Positions 1 through 10,900 of a DNA stretch of 64,000 bases are shown here, in pieces. The stretch is from NCBI GenBank assembly GCA_037013685.1, contig CM072889.1, forward strand, positions 5,899,976 through 5,963,975, read 5' to 3'. The notes under the pieces were generated by a model that worked only from the letters and a program-made list of their open reading frames with translations, ran no database searches and was not told the DNA's origin. This stretch comes from Acridotheres tristis. Taxonomy: Eukaryota; Chordata; Aves; Passeriformes; Sturnidae. Every line of letters begins with the position of its first letter. Within the stretch, counting starts at the first letter, position 1. The position numbers and the translations under genes were made by a program.

Positions 1-770
1 GTTCCACAGCAGCTGCTGGGGCATAGCGAGTGTGAGTGGGTGGTGGGGAGAGAATAAACAGCGCCTTTCCAGGGGGACTGGGAAAGGCTGGTGAGGAACC
101 TGTCCAGAGAAACACCTCATCTACTCTGCTCTGTTCAGAATCACAGAACAGGCACTGACTCTAATAACACACATCATCAGAAAGCTGTTGAAGGGCCATT
201 GCTGCCCTTATCTGCTCTAAGGCATATATGCATTGATTTTTTGTAGGTAGAAGAACTCTGCAGACTTTAAAATGTAAAGCAAGTATGCCCTGTAGAAAAA
301 TGAATAAAATAAGTGCAGCAGACACTGAAGTTGAGGAGAAACAAGAAAAAGTACTTTGGTCAGAGAGGTGAGCAAATGAGGGTTGAAAATGTACTGCAGA
401 AATATTAGGAAGCGTGAGTTTTTACTGTCAGGAAGAATGATTTGAAATACTTTTTTCCCACTTGTATTTTTTCTGCACTCTTTTGAACTTTCTGCAAACA
501 TGAAATAGTAGTGCAAATTTTTCAGGAGTGACTGCAATAACTACTTTCTTCAATAATCTAAACTACCCCTCTTTTTATTTAAAACAATTATCCTTTGTCC
601 TATTGCAAGTCCTTCTTGGCAAGGCTGTTCCCAGCCTATGCTAACCCATGGCTTGTCACAGCCAAGGACTGGACTTCTTTATCCTGGCACCTGAAGGTGG
701 AAATCACCAGTGAACACAACATATTCTGCTGCTCATCTCCTTCCAGTGCCACAAATTCTAACACAGTGGC
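1..770. other. Unassigned non-coding sequence
   Basis: I see no gene or recognisable repeat here. The first 120 bases are G-rich and the remainder is AT-rich. Open frames on both strands are short, do not resemble known families and lack a convincing splice context. The stretch at 590-770 is the immediate 5' flank of the LTR that follows. Confidence 0.5.
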
Positions 771-1029
771 CAGGTGTTGTGTTATGTTGTTTAATGTTAA
801 TTTTTCTTCTGTGTTGATGGTTCATCCCAGTTTCTTTCCCCTAAGTTAAGTACACAGTGGTTTTTCCCTTTCCCACCCTTGTCCTAGTCAGTCATCCTAA
901 ACCCCTCCCCTTTATCTGGAACCTTCCCTGTCTCTCACCCTAAACCCTGCCCCACGGGATGTCAATCCTTTGTAGCCCCTCCCTTTGCTCTAGAAGTTTC
1001 TATGTCAAGCATTCCCTCTTGTATCCATG

Positions 1030-1171
1030 ATTGGTTATATTGTATGTATCCCCACCCTCGGTTTACCTTATTGGTTCAATGTACCCCTTTCCCCACTTTC
1101 TGTACCTGCCCCCATTAACCGTTATTGGCCAGAGTTCTGTGCCTTCCCCTTGCTCCTCCCCCGTACTTAAG
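1030..1171 (+). promoter_or_regulatory. Putative U3 core promoter of the LTR
   Basis: Three inverted CCAAT boxes (ATTGG at 1030-1034, 1070-1074 and 1124-1128) precede a TATA-like TACTTAAG at 1164-1171. The last box to TATA spacing of about 40 bp is typical of CCAAT/TATA promoters in retroviral LTRs. A transcription start near 1190-1200 would be expected. Activity is not shown by sequence. Confidence 0.45.
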
Positions 1172-1243
1172 CCTGTGTAGACCCCTTCAAAGTGCCTTTT
1201 GCGGTTCCTCCCCACAAGCTTCGGACTTGTTACCTTTTCCTTC

Positions 1244-1249
1244 AATAAA
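1244..1249 (+). promoter_or_regulatory. LTR polyadenylation signal AATAAA
   Basis: A canonical AATAAA hexamer lies about 75 bp after the TATA-like box, the spacing expected for a compact R region, and is followed by a C/T-rich stretch. This arrangement supports the plus-strand orientation of the LTR. Confidence 0.5.
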
Positions 1250-1825
1250 TCCCTTCCCCCAGAACCGTGAAAGGTCTCTCCTGCGACTCTTTATCCCTCC
1301 CAGACGACTCGCCCAGGCGTAGCTGTTGCTACACCCCTTCTGCGGCTCCCAGAGAGGTGCTGGGGAGGGGCCCCTCACTGACGCAGCTTCCCGGAGCTAG
1401 CCGGTAGCCCAGGTGAGGTGGGCAGTGGGTGGAAGAAACGTCAGCCAGGAATCAGGATTGTTAAAGAAGGAGAAGTTTGAGTTTAGAAGGATTTTACCAT
1501 GCTTTAGGCTATAGCTGTGGGAGCCCTGGAGGCACAGATATAGAGTACCTGTACCCAGGTGTCCCCCAGAGGGAGCTTTGGGAAACCCTACAAGAAATAA
1601 AGTCACAATTCAAGACAGATTTTAATCTGAGTGGTTAGCACTACAATCAGATCCTTCTTAAATCAGATAACTGACATATACCATTTATCATTATTAGCAA
1701 GTTCTTAGCATCCAATCCTGAGGTGATATTTTGATAGGAAAACAGAAGATAAAATTATTGTTCTTTTTACCATTAAGTAGCATCTTGCACATTTCAATCC
1801 ATTTTAAAAAAGAGGGCAAAAATCA

Positions 1826-1912
1826 GCATTGTCATTTTCAAATGGGAAAACCATGGCACAAAAAAGTAAAGTAGCTTGTCCTAGTTTGTACAGAAATCTG
1901 AATGTTCCCTGG
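1826..1912 (+). repeat. MIR-like ancient SINE fragment
   Basis: The order of short words matches the core and 3' part of MIR (a tRNA-derived CORE-SINE shared by amniotes): a CATTTTCAAATGGGAAAACC block, then a GGCACA block, then AAAGTAGCTTGTCCTAG, then ACAGAAATCTG. These correspond to the MIR motifs usually read as cattttacagatggggaaac, ggcacag, aagtaacttgccc and acacag. Divergence is high, as expected for an element older than the bird-mammal split. The upstream part (about 1740-1825) may belong to it but is too degraded to claim. Identification is from memory of the consensus, not from an alignment. Confidence 0.5.
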
Positions 1913-1919
1913 TGATCAT

Positions 1920-4900
1920 TAAGAAGGATCCAGCCTATTCTTGGCTAATGAGGACAAAATATAAGTTGTTCTGGAGGTGGCTGAGAAAAGATCAGACACA
2001 CTTTGTAAAAAGGAGAAGCCCACTAGATATCATACCATGTTCCTGAATCAGTGGTGTGACAGAACAAAGTCAAATAAAGAAATCCTTGATTAGAGGATAT
2101 TAGTTAAATTAGCAGTACGCATTGCTTTCAATAAGTAATGATTGGAATATATGAGGAAAAAAAATGCTGTTAGTTTATAATTGTCCTAATCTAACCTTTC
2201 AAATTTTAGATTATGCACTAGTCTAGACAGATTTATAGCAAGTTTGTTTAATTAATGTGGAGCTCTTTTTTTTTTCAAGTATTTCAGTGTTCTCCATATC
2301 TTAACTTGGTGGAATTAGTGGAGGATTCTATTAAGCCATGACTTTGCTAATGTAATTTGATGGTTCAACATCTCAGTGTGCCTAGTTTTCACTATTTGTT
2401 CCTCTTCAAAATTTGACGTGATCCGTCAGATCTTAGAATTCTAATTACACAATGAAGAAAAAGGCTTCAATATCTCAAGTCCCCACAGAAAAAGCCACTG
2501 AGTGTGTAATTAGGAACGAGAAAAAAGGTCGACCTACTTTTTCCGTTTAGTCTAAACTTCTAATTGATCTATCTTTATTTCTTTCTATCGATCTATTTAT
2601 CTGTTTATCCAGTCTGTCACTAATAATCTTGACCTTATTTTGTGTTGATTGATCATTTAAACTAATTTCTAGCCTGAATGATGGTAATATAATAATGTGA
2701 GCCAATTAGAAGTTAAATAGAATCAATAAACCGTTCTGTGACATCAGCAGGAGGAACGTTCAAGTACCACTCTCTCATTAGACCTTTCAGCATTTTATAT
2801 TAATATTTTTAGGACTGAAGTAGAATGAAGGTACTACTGAAACTGGAAAATACTTCATGACATGGTGATATTTTCTGGTTATCAACTTTTTCCAGCTTCA
2901 GAAAATGACTGTTATTTGTTCAACTTCAGCAGGCACTCTTCATCTAATCAACATCTAGTATGGGGAAAGACATGTTTGCATTCTTGCTCCTGCTTTCATC
3001 ATATCTCTAATGTTTGTTTTCCAGCTGTTTTGCCTTTCACATCTATTTTAAATAGTAAAAGAAAGAGCCTGATATCTTCTGAGCCAACCATGCCATAACT
3101 CAGATCTGTGTAATCCATGGAGAAAGCACAATTTGCTGAGTGATTGAAATATTTTTCCCAGGAGAAAATAGTTGTAAAGAATCAATGTTTCTGATACTGG
3201 AAATATCAGAAGAAGAGTTGTTTGGAAGAGAGTAAGAAGGCTGACTGACGATCACTGCACATAAACAAATGTTTCCTCCACTGGAGGTAGCGTCATGATT
3301 TCGTCTCACAGCTACATACAAACACTGGATCTACAAAACCATATTGAGTTGATGCCATGCCTTCAGCTTGCTCACTTGCCTTCATAAGATCTTGGCATTC
3401 AAATTCATCAATGGTTCTTTTGTACAACATCCTTTGCCAATCTCTGCTTCCTCCAGTGAATCTAAAAGAAAATTAAGTACTCAGAAAGCAGTTTTGTAGG
3501 AGCAAGATTTTGAGGCATGTTTGCAGATATTTTTAAGAATATTCTCCTAAGCCTGGTATCATGAGGAAAGGGGTGCTGCCATGTGCTTGCAAAGAGATCC
3601 ATCCCTCTTCCTTACTGAGGACCTTTGTGGAAAAGCTATTTTCTTATCAATTCCATGTGCATTCCTAGCAGAATCTGAGTTCTCTTAGGTTATCTCTTAC
3701 AATTTTACACCCTTCTAGTCCTAGATTAAAAGTACTTTTGATCTAATCATTGCTTGTGTTGGATGAATTCTAACTATGGTTTCCCACAGGCTTGAGTAGA
3801 ATTTGTTGTTCCTGCCTCTGGATGGTGACTGACAATTCCTGCTAGATCTGGCCTGAATTGAAGTGTTAATAGTGGGCATTAGCAGTGCTGTAAGCTTCTT
3901 GTTTGCCCTCCTGTCAGCCCTGTCAGATGTTGCTCTTTTGTTTTAGAGTTTATATTGATTCATTTTGTTTCCTTCCTGATAAATCTGTCCTAGGAACACA
4001 ACATACATTATTATGGTTTTAGACAAGAAGCTTCTATGAAGGTGCTAGACACTGTCCATGTGACATCGGGCAAACAAAGTAATCCTTCCCCTAAAATCTT
4101 TGTAATTCTTTGTAATCCTGTTCCTAAATTCTACTTTTCCAGATGGATGGACAAGGTTATGGTGCTGGCCTGCTCTGTACCAGGTTCTGATTTAGGGTTG
4201 TTGGTTCTATTCTTCACATGTCCTTTCTCTCTGCCAGAATGGATTAGGTCTGCTGGCTCCTATGTAAATCCAGATGTTTGCCACATGAATAATTCTTAGT
4301 CTGAGGCCCATGACACAGAAGGGGATAGATACAGCATGTCAAAACCCAGCCTGCTGGAATCCTGCTTGCAATTACTTCATTTTAGGGGAGCAGGTAATGT
4401 GCAGCATCCAGGCCCACAGACATTTGCTCAGTAATGCTCACACCAGTGTCTGCACAACACAGACACCTCCTGACTTCAGTTGTTTTATGCTGGATCTTTT
4501 TTGAGTTAAAGCTGTCTGAATTTGTGGATGGGATGAACAGAATAAGTGAGAAGAACAGCACTAGCCCAACAGTCTGAGCCAAAGAAATACATGCCTTTCC
4601 CCTCTTTCAAAAAACCCTAAACCACCAACCCCTCCAACCGCAAGCAGTTGGGGCAACAATTTAACAGCCAGCTATGGTCAAAAAGGCAAAGACAGCACTG
4701 GACTGGATGAAGGGATAAGAGAGAATAGAGAAATATTACATGGTACAGAACCAGATGATATTTCCTCACTTTAGATTACTGCACAAAGTATTTTTTAAAA
4801 TTTGTTTTAAAAGCAAACCTGTAAGTTGTATGAAGAGCCAATAAACAGTTCGTTTATATTGTTAGTGGAAGAGTGTCTATAAAAGTAGTACAGGATGGCA

Positions 4901-7900
4901 AGGAGGGCTTGATCTGGTAAAAAAAAAAAAAGTTATTTGAGAATGTCATTAACAACACAGTCCTGTCCTCCTTCTCTAGTACAATAAAAAAGAAAAGATC
5001 TTTTGAAACAAAAACGGTAAATTTTCCTCTTTCTCTCCCACCCCATCAGTGCCATTTAGCAGCTCAAAAAGAAACCTGATTTTTTCATGAGTTGTCATTC
5101 ATGTGCCAGAACCTTGTGTACTGTTGATGCACTATGACAAAACTAGAATCTTCTGTCCCTCAGGTTTGGTATAAAGGAAATTAGACAGTACCAAGCAGTG
5201 TTTGACACTCTTTTCTAAAGCTCCTAGATTGATAGTTGTACAGTGTTTATCCATTGTGAAAATGGTTTTCATGGTGTCCTAAGGTATTTCCACACAGACT
5301 TTGGAAGAAAAGAAAATTTTAAAAAGTGATAAAGACAATCCAGAGTCATTAACAAAGTCATTGCTGAGAAATGGTGACATAAAGGAGATTTGGTATTGAA
5401 GAGAAAAATTTTCATGACCAAAACTTTCAAATTAGCTACATCTCTGTTTTAAGCACACTTTTGCCTTCTTAAGCTCTCTTGCACCAGGGATAGTCTGTAT
5501 CTACCCTTTGAGAAAACCCCAGTAAGATGCAATTTTCTGAGACTCTTCCATAGTCAGCTGAGTTTACATAGGCACATACAAAAATTGTTTCACAATTCTT
5601 GTAATACTACATATTAGTCCACCATCCTGCAAAGCATCCCAAAGAAATAAAAGGGGTTAGAGAGGAGGAAAGAGGGACAGAAATGAAGGTTGAGGAGGCA
5701 ATGGAAAAGTTGGGAAAATGCAGAAAAGGAGTAACAGTAAGCAGATGGTAGTTCCCTTGCATTGGAATGAGGAAAGGGAAAGAGGAACATTACCTCTGTT
5801 GCAGAGATATACCACTCTTTCCTTTGTTGTTTTGTTTCGGGGGTTTGGGAGGCAAGTTGGTTAGGTTTTTTGGTTTTATTCACAACCTATTCCACAAATT
5901 GAAAGTGAATGCAGCTCAAAATTAAACCTCCATTTGCAGGTCTATAATCCATATATTTTCAGCATTTTTGCCAAGCCTGAAAAATCAGATCAATGGAATA
6001 GATTTCCTTTAAGAGGGAATGATGGTTGTCCATTTCCCTTCCTCCAAAATCTGTTACTATTTTAATTTTATTTTCATGTAGGCTTCTCTTTGCATTATTT
6101 CTAAACATTGTTATGAATAGGTTTGCAAAAAGTGAAATAAAATGTCCGGAGATTCATTTAACAAAGTCCATTCATAAATTATAAAGGGCATTGGATACAA
6201 TTCTCCTTATCAGTGGACTTTACTAATAATATTCAAGAGTTCCTCCAAACATGCCTTTTTAAAAAGCTTTTTCTGACCAGAATTTGTGTTTATATTTTAA
6301 AAAATGCTTTGAATTAATTTAATGTTGTTACTGTTCCATAATTCTCTTTCTGTCTTTCATGTTGAATTTTAGTTTTCTCTACTGTATGCTTAAAAGCAAA
6401 CCGTACTTATTTAAGTCACAGGTCTTCAGAGCTTAGAGACTAAATTGCCTTGGAAACTAGAAATTTATGTAAGGGTAATGGATTTCAGTTATTTGACAAG
6501 TCAGCAACCTAAGGAAATAATGATGGATATAGTTTCTGATTATTTCTAAATTTATGATTGGTTAAAATTTCATTTTACAAGACTCGATTAATGACTAAAT
6601 ATCAAATTGTCTGTAGATTTTAGTATTTTGATTTGTTATTCATTCCATAGGTACAGATAATAAAGTAAAAATCATTGCAAGCACTTGTTTAAAAATTAAA
6701 AGAAAATTACATATTGAAATCCAATCTTGAATTTTGCATGGGACATGTTTAAAGTGGGTTATAAAATATTACATATTTAATCTCTCAGAGAAGATGCTCC
6801 CAGTGATTACATCCAGGTTGCTCAAGCTCAGCATTCACAGATGATATAAAAGCATCTGGAGTTCCCCTGACAACTGCAAGGGTAATATAACACCTCCACA
6901 CAGCACAGGCACGATCACTGGTACCGGGTTTGTGTGGAAATTCAGCTGTTGCTCTGCATCCTGGGAATCAGCTCTGCAGAGGATCTGCAGAGGATCTGCA
7001 GGGCTTCCCCAGCTCCTCCTGCTGGGCTGCAGCGCTGAGGGATGGCAGTGAGGCATCCAAGAAATTAATTTTCTCTCCTGCAAACTCCAAGCACTCCTCT
7101 TGGCAAGCCTTGTGAGGAGGAACACTGGGCTGCTTTCATGCTGCAAGATGCAATTCCTCAATTCCTTCATGATAACCAGAGACAGGAGTAAGAGGACTGA
7201 GAATTCAGCAGACTAAGCTGGGAATCTTGGGTGGGGCCGTCAGGGAAAGAGCAAAAATACTTCTTTCTAATAATTTTTTCTAAACAAATAGGCAGTTCCT
7301 AGACTAGGTGGGGGTTTGTATTATCCGTGTGCCATTTGATCTTATTTCATTTGGCCAAGCCAGGAGTTTCTTTGAAAGGAATACCTGTGATGGAAGGTAC
7401 AGTTTGTGCCCATGTGTGATGGCAGCTTTGCATTTTAAAATTTTCCACCACACTTAACACAATTTTTGAAATTTATTAGCCCTGCCATGGTTCACTTCCT
7501 CCAAGATGGAATTATTCCCAAAAAATGTGTGCAGTGATAACATTCTAGATTTAAGTTTTCAACATACACTTCATCACTTGAGGATTATACAGGGATTAAA
7601 ACAAATTTCAGGTGAAAATATAATGTAAAAACTACATTTTCTGATTTGGATATGCTTTCCTTGTTGCTGTCTATTCCTTGCAACTCTTTCCCCTACTACA
7701 AATTTAAGTCTATGTGATATTTCGTTTTCTATATTACAATATATTACTACTACTAATAAGTTTTGATTAAAAGGTGAGTAGTTTGGGCAATAGAAAATAT
7801 CTTGAAAAATACCATGTTAATTTACACAGCATACACACAACTGGACTACCTTCCATATATATTCACAGATATAACTTCTTAGCTTTAAAACCTGACTCCA

Positions 7901-10900
7901 GGATCTCTTAGCCTTTATATCTCACTTATGTTATTGGGCAGAGATTTTTATCTTTGCAATCATAAAGAGCACTATCATAGTGATGCTGATTTCTAAACAA
8001 TAGGAGACCCTTACTTATTGAAATGGATACCAGAATACGTGGTTTTTATTCCAACTCAAAGACCTGGGGGTGTTTTGTTCAAACTTTGCCAAAAATGTTG
8101 CCTTTCCAGAGAAATGAATATTTTTTATTCAAAAAAAAAAAAAAAAAGGAGTTGATATTTAGAAAATCTTGAGCAGGGGCTTGCAAGTTTTGTTCATAAA
8201 TGGCTGCTAAAATGAAAGAAATAAAGTTAGGAATGCTATACAGCAAAATTCATCTTCAATGCAGTGCCGAAATGAAATGCAACCTCCCAGACAAGGACTT
8301 TCTTTGCAAACCTTTTGCAGACTGTGTGGGACCTTTGGGAGCATCTGGGAAGCTCTGGCTCAAAGCACATGGAAATAATGGTAAATTATATTATTCAGGT
8401 TTGCTATACTGCCTGTCATTTTCAATGAAGTTGACGATGTGGCAATAGCACAGAAAAGATAAAGATAATTTCTTAACAAATTCCCTTGTCAATACACTTT
8501 TCTTGGTTAAAATTCAGAATGGCAAATTATGCAGAGGAACATAGCTTAGATGCCCTGTCAGCTAAACCCCACCTGGGCTGTCTGCAAGCCAGCTGGAATG
8601 AAAATTAAACTGTTATTTATCACTGTCTGGAGAGGAAACCTCTGTTTTTTCACTACACAGATTATGTCTTATTTGGGTTACTCCATGCACTTATCACTTG
8701 GAGGTTACAAACAGAGCAGTAATGAAGAAATATACCAGACCTCAAGGCAATATGCCAAAAATAGAAGTAAGAACTCAGATCAGCCTTCTGTCTGTCCTGC
8801 TTGCTGACCCCTGCTAGCATGAAACTCTGGGAAGTGAGGTTAAATCAGAAAAGGAGCAATGATAAAATAATGTGGGTACTGACTCTTTATACCTCTGTTC
8901 AAGATTCATACCTGACTCTAGCTGATTAACTCTTTAAGGCCAGGACTGCCAAATGAACCTTGATTTCCATGTGAAAAAAATGCAGTATAATAACGATTAT
9001 TACTCTATTATTACGATCCAATAAGCTTTCTCCCACTCAGGTCAGACTGATTGTACGGAGGGAGCTCCTTGTGTGTTGTTCCATTGCTGCTGTAGAAACT
9101 ACAACCATTCAAAGGAAGATTGTATTAAAGAACAAACAGCATCATTAGATAAAATTAAAGGGCTATTAAAAACTAGGAAGGCAAGCTGGACTTCCTTTTT
9201 GTAGTTGACTTAGGCAGTTATGACTTAGGCTTCATGTTTGTTGCTGAAAACTGCAACATCTCTCCTACTTCAGCAGAAAAGCTTAGTTGGGTGAATTTAA
9301 GGAATGCAAATGTCTCTGGGATTTTGGGTTTATATAAGCCATTAGCACTGCCTTTCATTTTATCCAATTTACATTTATAAACTTTGGAAAGGATTACTTT
9401 CTTGACCTAGCAATAGGGGTTTGCATTTTCCTTTTTACATCCTCAAGTAAAGACAATAACCCCCTAATGAGAGTTGAGGGATTTTTTTTTTCATTTGACG
9501 CATTCTGAGGGAAGAGGTTTTGGTGGAAAAATGATTGGTGATGGGTGATTATTGTTTTTTTTCTTGAGATTTTGCTGGAAGACTAGAAAGGCAAATAACT
9601 GCTAAAGGCTGCCATATTCCTCAAATAGTTATCTCCTGTGCTAAGGGGAGAACTGCTACCCCACACAAATGAAGAGCACAATGCTCTTTAAAATATAAAT
9701 TTACACAAGCTATGTCCTTTAGCTTCAACTGTGTGCTGGAAGGATTCAGCTACTGCAGAATAAGGTTTAAAGGAAGTTAAAGTACCAGAGCATGAGGCAG
9801 GGCCCAATTCAGCTTGATGAACTAGTGTATTACATTCATTGTGAAATATGGATTATCTTGGGAACAAAGCTGGATCCCTTATGGATCACAGACTTGGACT
9901 GGAGCCTGGGAGATTAAAATAACCTTGCTAATAGGAGTCATCTTCTTGTAGAAATAGTCACTGGAAGTGCTTTATATTGTCCCAGGTGTCTGCCTGGGTC
10001 TAGTTATACCCCCATGTGGATTTTAGAAGGAAGCAGAACAGGCAAACCCCACTCCTTGCCACAGATTGTCCTTTCAGTTCTCAATACCTCAAGCCTTCTG
10101 GGCAGTTGCTATGAAACAGGCAATTCCCACAGTGTCTCAGTGGCCCTTTTGCCAGAGAGGGTTAAAACCATCTCTTTCACAGGAACATACTCAGAGATGT
10201 TGTGAGGAACATATTGCAGACTAGACAAACAAGAAAAAAATATCAGATGAGCAAAGATTTAAAAAACCCCGAAGCCCTACACTCAAAAATATCACTGATA
10301 AAGAAACATAAAATTGCAGTTTCATAAACTTTCTAATTCTCTTAGGAAGATTACTGGAATTTTCTCCTCTGGAATTGCCTTTGTGGTGACATCTGTAATA
10401 AAACAAAAATAAAGCTTTGGTTCTCCCTGAACTACTTGTAGGTTAAAGCTATAGCTCTCCCTCCCCATATCTGATGAATGGAGAATGCAGCAGTATTCTC
10501 AAATTTCTTAGGGTTTATAGACACAATGATTCACCCTTCGAGCCACTGGTAGTTGTGTGATAATTGAAGATAAATCTGAGATTCTGTGGAACAATGAAGA
10601 AGCAAATACTCTTGAGCATCTTTTGAAACAGATTTTTTTTCCCCCAGAGTATTTTGTTCTCATTAAATGCAGATTTTGATGTTTGTGTCAGAGATCACAA
10701 TCTGTATGCTATTTATTTTAGGGAGAAGTCTTATAACAGTCTCTTCTTTGTAAAAATTCAGAAGCAGTAGATGAGAAAGTGCATGATTTTTATCCATGTT
10801 TGTATCTACGCACATTTTGCAAAGTGAGACTTCTCATTTTACTACAGGTCATTCAACTCTTCCCCTATGTTTTTCATCCCCATGAAGCTGTAACACCTCT

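Larger units (their letters stand above)
775..1411 (+). mobile_element. Avian endogenous retrovirus LTR, probably solo, CpG-rich
   Basis: This roughly 640-bp block differs sharply from its surroundings. It is C-rich, keeps about a dozen CpG dinucleotides between 1200 and 1405, and has the order of parts expected of a retroviral LTR. U3 carries three ATTGG boxes (1030, 1070, 1124) and a TATA-like TACTTAAG at 1164. A short R region follows, with AATAAA at 1244. The remaining ~160 bp is a pyrimidine-rich U5. A TG at 775 and a CA at 1410-1411 are plausible termini. No gag, pol or env sequence and no second LTR is present, so it is most likely a solo LTR left by recombination. The ends are uncertain: the 7-mer CCAGGTG occurs at 770-776 and again at 1409-1415, but it overlaps the proposed termini and so is not a clean target-site duplication. 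The LTR call is an inference from layout and composition; the exact family is not identified. Small reading frames inside it (for example 1063-1378) are incidental. Confidence 0.6.

Noticed and set aside
130..160. AATCACAGAACAGG as a minus-strand CR1 tail
   Set aside because: Only one partial repeat unit and no CR1 body follows.
1063..1378. Overlapping open frames inside the LTR
   Set aside because: They run on both strands through U3-R-U5 and reflect C-rich, stop-poor composition.
2566..2610. Tetranucleotide microsatellite
   Set aside because: ATCT and TTTA units are too interrupted to count as an array.
8131..8147. A17 as the tail of a processed pseudogene
   Set aside because: The preceding sequence encodes nothing recognisable and no target-site duplication is visible.
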